From Rhizophagus sp. LPA8_4_AMF (Eukaryota > Glomeromycota > Glomeromycetes > Glomerales > Glomeraceae), in contig JADRCO010000494.1 in assembly GCA_021464525.1 (NCBI GenBank), forward strand, positions 1 to 32,406: 32,406 nucleotides of DNA, read 5' to 3'. Made by a program: the position numbers and the translations under genes. The number at the start of each line of letters is the position of its first letter. Positions within the stretch are counted from its first letter, which is position 1. The notes beneath the pieces were generated by a model. The model saw nothing but the letters and a program-made list of their open reading frames with translations, did no database searches and was not told the DNA's origin. Positions 10,277 through 21,510 of this stretch are shown here, in pieces.

Positions 10277-12742
10277 TCATCCTAACACACGATCCAAATT
10301 AAACGCAGCTATTTTGTAAAAAAAAGAAAAGTGTTAATATTATTACATCAAAATCATAATAGGAATATATAATTATATTTTTTCCGTATATGCTTACCAC
10401 TAATAAAAGCAAGATGAGTAAAGGCTTGAGGAAAATTACCAAGTAATTCACCAGAATTAGCAATTTCTTCAGAGTATAAACCTAAATGATTACCATAACT
10501 AATCATTTGTTCAAATATAAATTCTGCTTTTCCTAATAATTTTTTATCATATTTTCCTGCTCTTGTTAATGCTTCGACTAACCAAAATGTACACATTGAA
10601 AATGATCCTTCCACTCCACCTTCAAATCCTAAAATGATGATAAATTAAATTGTTTGGAAGACATAAAAAATAAATTGTTTTTTAAATTGTCAATAAAAAA
10701 TGTTAACATACCGTCGTCAGTCGTTTTATAATTATATCGGTATGCAAGATTATTAGCCAATAATCCCCCTAAAATAAAATACTTTAAAATTAAAAAGTGA
10801 AAAAGTAACAAACTAATCTTCTATGTATATATTACCTTTTTCAGGTGGCAACAAAATTTGTCTCACAGTACTTAAAAATCTTGGATCATTAGGGCTTATG
10901 AAAAATACCAAAGGCATAATTAAAACGGAACTATCCAAAGCATCCAAAGCTTCATAAGATTGAGCAAAAAATTTACGTTCAGGGTTCCAAGCTTTAGTCA
11001 TAACTTCTTCATAAATATTGTCACGAACTTTCATCCATCTATCTCTATCAGGACACGGTAAAACTCTTTTCTCTGATAATCTTATACCTTTAATCAAATT
11101 TAAAAAGTAAATATTTTAATCAAAATAAATAAAATATATGAATAAATGAAATAATTAAGCTTACCTCTATCAACAGCAACCCAACACATGATTTTCGAAT
11201 AAGTAAAGTTTTGTTTTTTTCCTCTAACCTCCCAAATACTCATATCTTCTTGATCCCAATTATCACATACATAATTAACTAATTTACGTATACTTTGCCA
11301 CATATCATAAGAAAGGGGACTACCATATTTATTGTATAAATACACCGCATCTAATAATTCTCCGTAAATATCTAATTGAAGATGATCATATGCTCCATTT
11401 CCAATACGAACCGGTTTTGAACCACGATAACCATCCAAATGAGTCAATTCTATCTCAGTTAATTTCTTTTCTCCGTCTATACTATACATTATACTTAATG
11501 ATCCATCAGGATTCTAAAGTATACAAATAAATAAATATAAATTTATATTAAACTTACATGGTAAAAATTTAAAATCGAAAACATACCAGATCTTGACATC
11601 TTTCTTCCATATATTTCATATAACGTTCGGTTTCTTGAACCATACCAAGTCTCATGAGAGCATAAACAGTAAATGCGGAATCTCTAATCCAAGTGTATCG
11701 ATAATCCCAATTTCTAGGTCCACCAATTTCTATAAAACAATAATAAAATAAATAAAAAAAAATGGATTAATAAATCTATATCATAAACCCGTTTTTAATA
11801 AATAAATAAAAAAAATGATACCAGAAATTTTTTTACCTTCTGGAAGACCAAAAGTAGGCGAAGCAACAACAGCACCAGTCTACATAATTATAAAAATTTA
11901 AATACATATATGTTTTGAAAGAATTTTTATTATTTATTCAATTACCGGCTCATAAGTTAATAATTTCAAAGTTAGAGCACTACGATGAACATTTTCTCTC
12001 CATCTTCCTTTGTAACAAGATTGAGAAATCCACTTTTGCCAATAAGCTAAAGTTTGCTTATATAAACTTTTCATGAGAATGGAATTTAAGGGAGGATCCA
12101 TGAGAAATTGATTCTCAATTCCAACAGAAGGTAATTCTCTTAAAATAAAAGTAATTTCTTGACATTCTTTTAATTTAAAATTAGAGACTATACCAGGACC
12201 TTTCATTTCATTTTTTTTAATTAATTTAAAATCAATAATTGGGGGATCTTGATCGGCATTTGAAACAACGTAACGAAAATCCAGATTAATTGTGTTGGAA
12301 CGAAATATGTATCTTTTATTACCAACAAATGATCTATCATCATTTGCAGTTACTTTATAATCTTCAATATCAACAGTATGTTCATCTAATGCGTAATTAA
12401 ATGATGGAAATAATTCAAAATGAAAATCAACATCTCCACGTACTACGCTAACATGTCTTATCAACCATGGAAGAAGAGGTTTAATGGCAGGACCAGAATT
12501 ATCAGGAAGATGCATATAATCAGTAACTTCACTAACACCCTCATCATGTAAGAATCTTGTTAATAAAATATTAGATCTCGGAAGGTATTGTTGTTTGTTA
12601 CTACTATGAATTGATGGTGTAATTGAAAAATGGCCTACAAAAGAAGGGGGGGACAATTAGCTGCGCAAAAAACCAATTGTGATTTGTGTCACTCTTCAAC
12701 ATACCTCCCTAAAAGAAAAATAATTAAAATTTTTTTTTGAGT

Positions 12743-12776
<34 letters not shown>

Positions 12777-13126
12777 AAACCTTATATTACATTTATATAA
12801 TTTTCAAATATAAAATTTTTACCTTTTCATTATCTAAAATTCTTGCAAAGATGGAAGGACTATCGAATTTAGGGTAACAAAAGAAGTCAATCGAACCATC
12901 TGTGCCACTTAAAGCAACAGTTCTCAAATTTCCAATCATACCATAATTTTCAATAGGAAGATAACCTCTACAACATGATTAATAAAAAATAAATTATATT
13001 TCAGAAAAAAAATGTATAAATAAATATTTTTTTTTACCTCGTACGAAGATTACAACGAGTATCTTCGACTAATTCACCCGAAGTATCTAATTGAGAATTT
13101 CTCTTTTCACTATTAATTGTACTCAT
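10277..13126 (-). CDS. Glycoside hydrolase family 15 protein (glucoamylase/trehalase-like), 677 aa, 11 exons
   Basis: Predicted to hydrolyse terminal glucose from alpha-glucosides (starch, maltodextrin or trehalose); the substrate cannot be decided from sequence. Exons: 13126-13038, 12967-12823, 12708-12705, 12634-11946, 11879-11837, 11729-11587, 11513-11165, 11087-10836, 10768-10712, 10628-10398, 10308-10277. They total 2034 nt, all GT..AG and in frame; stop TGA at 10279-10277. About residues 30-80 form the N-terminal trehalase-like region ([33 protein letters not shown]), followed by a beta-sandwich-like region. The (alpha/alpha)6 catalytic part holds [22 protein letters not shown] (presumed catalytic acid Glu466), [15 protein letters not shown] and [15 protein letters not shown] (presumed base Glu597), then [11 protein letters not shown]. 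Both catalytic Glu are present and the length suits bacterial-type GH15. There is no signal peptide, so it is probably intracellular. The ATG at 13126 is the only one fitting exon 1. Confidence 0.93.
12705..12708 (-). other. Four-nucleotide microexon (GGAG) of the GH15 gene
   Basis: On the minus strand: acceptor CTTTTAG, exon GGAG, donor GTATGT. The exon before it ends phase 0 after AAT GAA AAG (donor GTAAAA); the exon after begins GC CAT TTT. Including GGAG gives Lys-Gly-Gly-His-Phe, the GGHF motif expected in this family, and keeps the frame; skipping it breaks the frame. Flanking introns are 114 nt (12822-12709, containing a 10-A/26-T tract) and 70 nt (12704-12635, with a GCTAAT branch-like site). 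Confidence 0.8.
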
Positions 13127-14790
13127 TATATAAATAATTAAGGTAATTTAAAAAAGAAAAGTCCAATCGTTTAATGTCCGGAAAGGGCAAAAATTTCAAC
13201 ATGAGAAAAAAAAACCGACAATTTATATAAATGATAATCAAATAAATTATAAGCTTAGCGGTTAATGTATAATGAATATCCAGCATTAGATAACCTTTTT
13301 TAGTTAAAAAAAGGGTGTTTCTACGCATATTGAATAGTTGGTACGACGGATATTAAGTAATACAAGTAATACAAAAGTTCAGTTATTGTTTTGTAAGCAA
13401 TAACGATATTATAAATATTTTATTTTTATACAAAAACTTAATAAACTTATTCTGGAAGATTCTTACTAAATATGTAAAAAATTTGATTAATATTGGTTTA
13501 GTAATTTTATTATAACAATAAAGTTTTTTTGCTTGGAAATCATTTTTTACAAATAAAGAAATTTTATTATTAAAAGTAGATAGAGATACATATAAAGTCG
13601 TCTTCACATGATCAGAATAATATTACAGATACAGTAACTCAATAACAGATAAAATAAATAAGATGATGTCGGAATCCCGGATCAAGCCCCGAAGTGTGAA
13701 TATCTTATAAACCGATGCATTGATACATTTAAATGCAAAGGTTATCGCTTCAACATAATAGGAGAACAATCATATGTAATGAATATAATAAACAAGGGGA
13801 TTTTCTCTATTTCCAATATTGTCCAATAATGAAAATTATTTGAGATTTAAAAATGCAAAGAAATTTTTTAAAAAAGCAACAATAATTTATTGCATACTAT
13901 TATATTAATATAAAATAATATTACTTTAGAGAGATACAATATTAAACTGTCAAGAGTAAATCATTGTATATATAATATTGTAATTGTGTATTAATACTGA
14001 AACAATTTAAACTCCACTTTAACTATTTTTTAATAAACTTTTTTTAAAGTTTATCATCTTAAGCATCTTAAAAGTTTGATATATAATTATCCCCAAACAT
14101 AAAATCGTGAGAAATAAAATGAAACGAAAACAAATCAGCATTTCTTACGTATGTTACATATAAAGGTAAAGTTTACCTATTATCTTCAACAAAATTTTAC
14201 AAGTTAAAAAAGAAATTTGCTTTGTTTATTTGTAATACGAATAATCTTCATTGAGAAAATCATAATATTTTTTTTTTTCTTTTTCATTTCACAAAGTCAA
14301 ATTTTAAAATGGCTTACAGTAAAGATCGAAATTAACATTTTAATTAAATATAATTCTGCATTATTTATTACACTTACTTTTTTTAATAATACTTTATACT
14401 TATATTAAAGTATACTGTATACTGTATTAGTTATATAAAGCGTCCTGCATAAATTCTATATAGTGATTTACATGCAAGAAAAATATAAACAATGTATAAA
14501 TGCCATAAAAAGTCAAAATAATGCAACTAACCAACCGTGTTGTATTCTGTATTCGGCAATTTTAACTATATGCAGTTCATTATTTTTGGACGAAAAAAAA
14601 AATCCCTTTTACTTTATTTTGCAAATAATTAGTAACTATACATGAATGCCGCTATTATAATTATTATATTTCTTTTTTTAAAGGATTGTGTTAAAAAAAA
14701 AAAAAAATTCTTATTTAAAAAGCCCAACTTTTTTTTCAAAAAAAAAAATAATAATTTTTCTCACTTTCACCTTTTTTCTAAAAATAAAAA
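13127..14790. other. Intergenic region between divergent GH15 and methyltransferase-like genes
   Basis: Should hold both promoters. Minus ORFs at 13113-13328 and 13383-13607 and plus ORFs at 14217-14645 are AT-driven hydrophobic strings and are not called. A small GC-richer patch (AATCCCGGATCAAGCCCCGAA near 13672) and a near-palindrome (TATACTGTATACTGTA near 14410) are the only distinctive sequences. Long A and T runs near 14695-14755 lie just before the methyltransferase start. Confidence 0.5.
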
Positions 14791-15938
14791 ATGGTTCACT
14801 TTAATAATGATCCCCCAAGATATTCTTTTTCTTCTTTACCACCAAGATATTCACAAATATCTTTCGATGATCAAGAACTTAAAAGTTCTTTGATAACCGA
14901 TATTTCTTCTGGTAATCCTGTAAATAGATTAGAAATGCAACATTATATATTTAAATATCTTTGGCAAAATAATTTTTCTACTCCTATTGCAAAACAACTT
15001 CAAGCGGGAGGAACTAAAGTTTTAGAGATTGGATCTGCCCCAGAAATATGGTCATTCGATATGGCAAACAGTTATCCATTATCCACTTTCATAGGTTTAA
15101 ATAACACCCCAACTTGCAATAAAAGTAATACCAATGAACCGTTAAACGCTACTGTATTACAAAATAATTCTTTATCTTCAACAATTCCCTTCCCGGACGA
15201 AACTTTTGATTTTATATATCAAAGATTCTTTCTTCCACAATTAAATTTAACGTCAAGCTTTAATTTAAATTCTATTTTTATTGAACAATATAACTTAGTT
15301 AAACATATGATAAGAGTATTAAATCCTGGTGGTTGGATTGAATTTATGATAATAGATAATTTGTTTTGGTATAATACTGGTTTCTACACATTTCGTTTAA
15401 CTCAAGCTTATTATTCTTTGACGTGTGATGGTTATGATTCATACAACAGAATTGATGAAAAACACTTGTATAATATGTTAGTTTCCATTCAACAAGTTCA
15501 ATCCATTTTTATAGAGACTAAACGTACTCCATTAGGAAAGAAAGGTGGAAGAATAGGTGAATTGGTAAGGAAGAAATTTCTTCTTTTTTTATTTTTGTTG
15601 CTTACGTTGACATATATTAATATTATCATCTCGCTTCTTTGTTTTTTTTAGTTGTGTGATGTTTTATTACAACCGATAAAATCTAGTAAATCTGTTCTAT
15701 GTGAATATATGAGGATATCTACAAAAGAATTTGATAAAATGTATAATACAATGTTACAAGAAATAAACGATTACGAAACATTCTGTGTTTCTCACAGGTA
15801 AATAATATTAATTATTGTTGTTTAAAAGTTTGATCTATATTATATTTCGAATTTAATTTTTTATTTTCTTAAAATTGTTTAGAATTTGCGCAAAGAAATC
15901 ATGAATTACCTTATCAAAGACTTGAGTGGCTTATTTGA
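14791..15938 (+). CDS. SAM-dependent methyltransferase-fold protein with eroded SAM motif
   Basis: Exons 14791-15564, 15652-15797, then 15896-15938 (320 aa) or, with an earlier acceptor, 15883-15904 (313 aa). Donors are GTAAGG and GTAAAT; all junctions stay in frame. The long acceptor choice ends in a collinear tail (NHELPYQRLEWLI); the first AG gives only RICAKKS. Class I methyltransferase landmarks are in order: the VLEIG-type motif I (residues 77-87), FIGLN after strand 2 (100-104), PFPDETFDFIYQR (133-145) and RVLNPGGWIEF (175-185). Motif I reads GSAPEIW instead of the usual GxGxG-type loop, and the acidic residue that normally ends strand 2 is Asn. SAM binding is therefore doubtful; it may be a pseudoenzyme or a divergent enzyme. 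Related intact proteins (LaeA/UMTA-like) methylate small molecules or proteins; no substrate can be inferred here. Confidence 0.82.
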
Positions 15939-16770
15939 TTTCTAACTTTAATGTGATATATTCATAAAGTGGGTGGGCATGTGAAAAAAAAGCGAGAAGA
16001 TGGAGGAGATGGTGAAGATGAAAAGATGGATGGCTGGGCTAATTAAAAAAAAATAGATGAAAAGTCGGCAAATAACTTAATTAAAATTGACGTGGAATAA
16101 CAGAATTTCTTTTTTTTTTTCTTTTCGTAAGATTTTAGATCACTTACTTAACAAATTTATTAAACAAAAACAAAAAACAAAAAAAAAATTATCTGTAAAA
16201 ATGTAAAAAAAATCCGTGGTTAGAAATAACGTCACAATTTAACGAACATTTTAATATTTAATACCATGTAATTAGATATAAAAGGATAATGTATAATTTA
16301 TTAATTCACATAAACAGTAAAATAATGATTGTACGATTTTGTTCCGTAATGTTGCCTCTTTAAATCTTTTTTTTTATTTCATAATATATTTGATTTAGAT
16401 GAGATTTTTATTAAAAACCGATCACTATAATTTATGTTTTATAATGCTAAGCCACATATAGGGCTGTTAATAACTTATAAATCAAAGCCATGTATATAAA
16501 ATAAATATTTGAACGAATAAGACTCTGCCACATTTAATTTTTTACTCTTGTTCTTTTAACAAACGTGATTTAAGCCTTAATATTATGTGATAACCCTAAA
16601 AATGATTAATATTTTTAATGAGAGTGTGGCATATACACAGAAAATAAATTTCTTTTTTTTCGTAAATATCCCAATTAATATTTTTTTTTGTAATTTTTTC
16701 GATGATAATTGAAAAATAAAGGCGATATTAATAAAATTTCTTTGAAACTAAAAAAAAAGGAGATATTAAA
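15939..16770. other. Spacer between methyltransferase-like and membrane-protein genes
   Basis: The proximal part is purine-rich (GGTGGGCATGTG, then GAAGATGGAGGAGATGGTG near 15995-16015) and probably 3' UTR. A short in-frame acidic/basic peptide there (KKKRED...DGWAN) could be a missed last exon of the methyltransferase gene, but I found no splice path. The rest is AT-rich and should contain the promoter of the membrane-protein gene. Confidence 0.4.
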
Positions 16771-17776
16771 ATGTGTTTTTGTTGGTATGTTTTAATATTA
16801 ATATTATATCTAATTTCTTTAGAATTATTATTTATTTTATTTATATTTGTTGAATAAGTTTCTCGAATCGGGTTTGCACCATTATCTCTTCAATCATCAA
16901 TTTGGTAAAGTATTTTACAAAAGTTGATGATTTTTCTTTTTATTATAATCTTTCTGATCTTGTATGTTATATAGTTCGTTGCAATAATAGGGTCAGTAAC
17001 ATTTCTCGCAAAACCCGATGGTATGTTTTATTTCTTCTCATTTGATTTGCTAATACATTTTATTTAATCATGTTTGTTTATGGATGAGTTTAATATAGAT
17101 ATTGCAATTAAAATGCCATATGAATTTACAATAACTTTTGGAATTTTATTTATAATTATTTCAATCATATTCATATATGGAATTATTGCAACTAGTTTTG
17201 TAGGTACATTAATTTATTTATTTTTAATTTGACCAAAAATTTAAAAGTAGCTCTTAAATACTTAATTTCTTTTTGTATCGATGCGATTATTAAACTGTGC
17301 ACGCGTATTTCAAACCGTCACGTCCTAAGAACACACCGAATGGACCGATTGGGATAAGAATATATGAATGGTTTTTAATTGGTGTTTTAATAATATATTT
17401 ATTTATAGCAATTACAACAATAATATATATGTTTACTAGTAAACAATTAGCTATAGAAAGATGTAATAATGAGGTCAAAACTGAAACTGAAACATTCAAA
17501 AATAATTGTGTTCGAAAAGAAAGTATGATTATTTGGTTAAGAACTATTTTATTGATTTTAATGGTCATAATTGGGGTAAGTTATTAATAATGCATTAATC
17601 TTTTCTTTTATTATTATTCAAAAATTAACTTTTTATTTTTTTTATTTATTTTTTAGTTACATACATATGAAATTACAAGAAGATTAAGCGTAGATTTACG
17701 ACCACGTAATCGCAAAAAACCTCGTAGACCCCCATCAATTCTTAGTACTGCTAACCTTAGTGAGTATTTCACGTGA
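16771..17776 (+). CDS. Four-transmembrane (tetraspan) small membrane protein, 190 aa, 6 exons
   Basis: Function unknown. Exons: 16771-16784, 16859-16904, 16975-17020, 17099-17199, 17330-17575, 17657-17776. All are GT..AG, phases match, and the stop is TGA 17774-17776. Exon 1 is only 14 nt and its start (AAAATGTGTTTTTG) gives a Cys-rich N-terminus (MCFCCFSNR). Predicted helices lie at about residues 11-31, 44-66, 82-105 and 135-157. The loop between helices 3 and 4 has two Cys and charged residues (ERCNNEVKTE, FKNNCVRK). The tail is basic and Pro-rich (RPRNRKKPRRPPS), so probably cytosolic. The uncertain points are the first acceptor (ATAAG 16858; the earlier TTTAG would give a stop) and the 130-nt intron 4 (donor GTAGGT, acceptor CCTAAG). 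Only the third helix region is visible as a simple ORF. Confidence 0.7.
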
Positions 17777-19263
17777 TTGTTCGAATTTTTTTTTTTTTTT
17801 ATTTACGCGATGTACAGTAGTTTGTGAAAATATTTTAGAATTTAATATAATAAAAATTTATAATGTGGCCAATTAGAGGTGCGCCACTGTATGCGTATTT
17901 TCTTATATCTAGCAACGGTTGTACTGTACATTACGTGATTATTTATTTATTTATTTATTTATTATTATTATTATTATTTTTCTTTCATTTATAAAATATA
18001 TCGAATATAAGTGTTTATCTAGATAGGTTTCGCCCATTGACAATTTTGATTCGGGCCGAATTTATTTCGGATAATACCGGCCTGATCATCATCTCTCGTA
18101 GTCTCGTTTAATAAACGTGACTATACGGATCGAATTTAAATCTACCGATTCTCCGAAAGAATTTAAAAAACCAAAGGCGTATTTATATACTTTTCAATTT
18201 AGCAAATTGAAAAATCTTTTAATGTTTTATTATGATTACAAAAAAGAAATTATTTATGTATGTGGTAATTTGTTACTTTCATGAACAATATCATTTCATC
18301 AAATAACTCCAAATCATGACTGAAATGAATGTTGCCAAATTCGAATTTATTTTGTTAGATACACGCAAGTTGATGATGGAGTCATAATTATACCTTATAT
18401 TTAACCATATATACAAATTAAACTGGTTAATTTGGTAACGTCATCAAGTTTAAGTACGCGTGCAAATGACTATTCGGCTAAAAAGTTGAGACATATTTTT
18501 AGAAAAACTCCATAATCTAATAGTTCATTTTTCTTGATAAAAACTTCTTTATTATCTCCTCTTATATTTCTATATCCTACGAATTCTCTTTTTCATTGTA
18601 TTTTTAAAAACAGCATGATACAGGGCACGGCTACATAAGTAATGTGTATATAAATTACTAATGTCGCAATTACCCTCTTCAAATCTATTTTGAGGTAGTC
18701 CGCTGACTGTGAGTATTGAGTAATAGTAAATGTGCGAGAGCTGAGGCTCCTATATAAAATAAAATTTTAATTAGAATTTTGATCTTAGTTAAGTGATTTA
18801 ATTTTTTATTTTAGTAAGTTTGTATAGATTTATTGTTCGTAGCAAAGCGAAGGTCGAAGAACACTTTAGTTTCAGCAAATGATATATTTGTAAATTGAGT
18901 TATGTCGCATAATATATGTTTTAATCTAGAATAATTATTTCATATTTTATTACAAAACTGGCTATGTCAAACTTCGCAATACTTAACGTGGACAAATGCG
19001 ATAAAGTTGCGTGATTTTTACAATAAAATTTAGATATTTACATGAATTATAAATATTAAATCTATTTCTTGCATTAAATTTATTAAATTTATAAAATTTT
19101 AAAAAAAATATATAGTGTTGAATATGTTTCAAACTATCAATATAATTGAACTTTTTAATAAATATTACTATTTACAAACCGTCGGAGCAAAAATCTTATA
19201 TGAAAAAGACTAAATTATCGAGCGGGCAGAACATCAGGACATTTAGTATCGCTTGTTTTAGAG
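17777..19263. other. Spacer with microsatellites and short inverted repeats
   Basis: Holds a T run near 17789, the ATTT/ATT microsatellite listed separately, and a foldable GC-rich string near 18049 (GGGCCGAATTTATTTCGG followed by ATAATACCGGCC). A pair GTTGCCAAATT (about 18330) and AATTTGGTAAC (about 18429) is inverted with one mismatch. No gene is supported; the last part is the 3' flank of the minus-strand F-box gene. Confidence 0.5.
17939..17980. repeat. Microsatellite (ATTT)n followed by (ATT)n
   Basis: About five ATTT units pass directly into about six ATT units and a T run. This is simple-sequence DNA without further signal. Confidence 0.85.
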
Positions 19264-20517
19264 CTATATAATTAAAGGAGAATATCTAAGTAAAATGTAA
19301 GATAGAATTAAAGATAATTCTTTGAATTCTGCTTTAAATTCATCAACATAATCTACTTGAAGATATTTAAGATTAGGTAACCATAAACCTTCCTCATAAT
19401 TTTTTTTATCATCAAATATATCTTTCTTATATTTCATATTATTAAAAAATGTAGGTCTATAACAAATACACTTATTAAACCTTAATTCTTGCAAATTTTG
19501 TAAATATTTTAGATAAGATAAAATAGTGCTATTATGATTAATCCTCACATTATTAAGGATCAAAGTTTTTAGTGAATTATGTTGAGATTCTTTCAAAGAT
19601 TTTAAAATTTTATCTATACTCTTTTCTGGACTATCAAGTAACTCAAAATGAACTAAATTATGTTGGGATTTAATTAGAGAAGTAAGAGGACTAGATTCAT
19701 ATATGCTTCTAATAATTAATTTTTGAATATTATGACAAATTTGTGAAAGAGCAAATAATAGTTGACTTTTGTCTTCTATTGCAGTGAATATGAGTTCAGT
19801 TAAGTTGACAAAAAATTGAGCAGTTTCGGGAATTTTTAATTCTTTAATTAATAAGTGAAAAATGTAATTTTGACCCCATTGATTAACAACATCATCATCA
19901 TCAGCATAATAATCTAGATATACACGATTTTCTTTAATGAGGAATAAACAAGGATTTTTATTATTAACCTTATAGAGGATAAATTCTGTATCATATGAAA
20001 ATGTTTCTAACTTTGGTGTATTTCTAAAAAGGTATCTCATTATACTTTTGACTGTAAGAGGTGATGATTTTTTGGACTTATTATTCAATTCATTCCAATC
20101 TTGAATTGCATAATATAATTCGCGCAAGTCCAATACACATAAAAGTTCCAAATAATTAAATGTAATACTTTCACCTTTTGCTTTAATAATTCCTTTTTTA
20201 ATAAATTCTTTGTCATGTTTAATTAATAAATAGGTCATCAATAAATTAGTAGCTTGATATTGTCGTTTATCTTTTGAACAATGACATTGATTGTTTGATT
20301 TAAGATTATTACAAGTGTATAAGAAATGAAATGGTTGTCTCCATAATAAATCTACCGTTTCTTTACAAAAATCTCGAGAAACTAATAAGCAAGAATGAAG
20401 TGATCTTTTATTATTTTTTAAATGAAGAACAATCGGGCGAATTAATTCTGGTGGAAGTGTTTTAGAATATCCAACATTATTTTCGTTTTTTTTTTTGAAA
20501 AAATTTAAAAGCAGCAT
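19264..20517 (-). CDS. F-box/LRR-like protein, 417 aa, single exon
   Basis: Likely substrate-recognition subunit of an SCF (Skp1-cullin-F-box) ubiquitin ligase. The frame is intact from ATG (20517-20515) to stop. Residues about 20-65 form the F-box (LPPELIRPIVLHLKNN, then CLLVSRDFCKETVDLLWRQP). The rest is a leucine/isoleucine-rich alternating pattern typical of degenerate LRR arrays (LTELIFTAI, HNLVHFELLDS, HNSLKTLILNNVRI, LQNLQELRFNKC, LWLPNLKYLQVDYV). There is an acidic patch (ADDDDVV) and a His/Cys cluster (NNQCHCSKDK) near residue 80. No intron is needed. It is the only intact member here; three relics of the same family lie at 6591, 7524-8553 and 29171. The target cannot be inferred. 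Confidence 0.92.
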   Translation of the reverse strand: MLLLNFFKKKNENNVGYSKTLPPELIRPIVLHLKNNKRSLHSCLLVSRDFCKETVDLLWRQPFHFLYTCNNLKSNNQCHCSKDKRQYQATNLLMTYLLIKHDKEFIKKGIIKAKGESITFNYLELLCVLDLRELYYAIQDWNELNNKSKKSSPLTVKSIMRYLFRNTPKLETFSYDTEFILYKVNNKNPCLFLIKENRVYLDYYADDDDVVNQWGQNYIFHLLIKELKIPETAQFFVNLTELIFTAIEDKSQLLFALSQICHNIQKLIIRSIYESSPLTSLIKSQHNLVHFELLDSPEKSIDKILKSLKESQHNSLKTLILNNVRINHNSTILSYLKYLQNLQELRFNKCICYRPTFFNNMKYKKDIFDDKKNYEEGLWLPNLKYLQVDYVDEFKAEFKELSLILSYILLRYSPLII

Positions 20518-21436
20518 TATTACGGCTGATAGTGAAAGAATAACGCCTTATGAGACAACTGCACAGATCATATGATATTTAAACATTTTACGGTGTTACA
20601 CAAAAATCTCTTAATCTTTATTACGTGTCATTTCTTACACTCTTGTATACAATAAGTTAGATTTGATAAATATATATATATATTATCTTCGGAAACTTGC
20701 TAACCTAAAATCAGAAAAAATTTTTTTTTTACAAAATAAAATTTTCGAAATAAAAAACGAAAACTTACAAGGGGTCCGTGTTCCGAGAACTGGATTCTTA
20801 CAAATTGAAGAAATAAAGATAAAAAAAAATTATATATAAAATTTCAATGCTTCGAAATTAGTGCTGGATTCCTACAAAAAAGAAAATAACTTTTTTTTGT
20901 AGAAAAAAGTTTTCAAACTATGTTAGTTATCCAGTTAATCGAAGTTTGGGGATCGGATTCCAACAATAAAAGAAAAAATGAACATTAGCAGACGTTTCGT
21001 AAAAGAAATAACAAAGGAAAAAAAAATGCCCATCGAAGTCCCGCGTCCAGACGTTCGAGAATAAGTCACCTAAAAAGAGGAACAATGAAACTCTAACAAC
21101 GTTTTGTCAAGAATAATTCAAAACAAAAAAAAAATACTCCGCCTTACCGAATTTTCTTACGCGTCCAATCGGTTGTCTAAAAAAAAGTAAAAATCGAGAC
21201 GTTAGTATACGTTTCGTTAAAAAAGTAATCAATTATATTAATTATTAATTACGACCAAAAAATCTAAAAAAGCAAAAAATCGCTAAAAAAAAATTTTTTT
21301 TTAAAAAAATACAATCCCACCGAAATCCTGTGAATTCACCAAAGTCCCGAAATGCTAACCGTCTAAAAAAGAATGAAAAATACGAAACTTTAGTACATAT
21401 TTCATTAAAATAAAATCTTAAAGAAAATCTACCGGA
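20518..21436. other. Spacer upstream of the F-box gene, largely tandem-array DNA
   Basis: The first 250 bases are the presumed F-box promoter region (AT-rich, TA repeat near 20672-20683). From about 20780 onward the DNA is a degenerate repeat array, listed separately. No gene is supported. Confidence 0.5.
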
Positions 21437-21510
21437 ATGTCACGTCAGGGAGACCGAAAGAACCACTTAAATAAAGGAAAAATCGAATCGTCAGAACGTT
21501 TCGTTAAAAG
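20780..21510 (+). repeat. Degenerate tandem array with ACGTTTCGT and GGATTC cores
   Basis: Two core strings recur. GGATTC followed by (T/C)(T/C/A)ACAA occurs at 20793, 20867 and 20955 (spacings 74 and 88). ACGTTTCGT followed by TAAAA-type sequence occurs at 20992, 21099 (one change), 21209, 21397 (changed) and 21496 (spacings 107, 110, 188, 99). A GTC-C-G-type stretch and an AAAAAGTAAAAAT-type stretch lie between. The last unit falls inside the ORF at 21437, where it reads ERFVKR. Units are too diverged to fix a consensus by eye. Confidence 0.5.

Noticed and set aside
12744-12779. 26-T/10-A tract as a regulatory element
   Set aside because: Lies inside a GH15 intron; homopolymer slippage is the simplest explanation and its length may be an assembly artefact.
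13113-13607. Two minus ORFs upstream of the GH15 gene
   Set aside because: Phe/Ile/Leu/Asn/Lys strings typical of AT-rich DNA; they lie in the promoter and leader region.
17290-17568. 92-codon minus ORF
   Set aside because: Antisense to the third and fourth helix region of the spliced membrane protein, where hydrophobic codons read hydrophobic on both strands.
18049-18085. Foldable GGCCGAAT...ATTCGG/CCGGCC string as an RNA gene
   Set aside because: Too short and isolated, with alternative pairings of similar strength; could equally be a transposon scrap.
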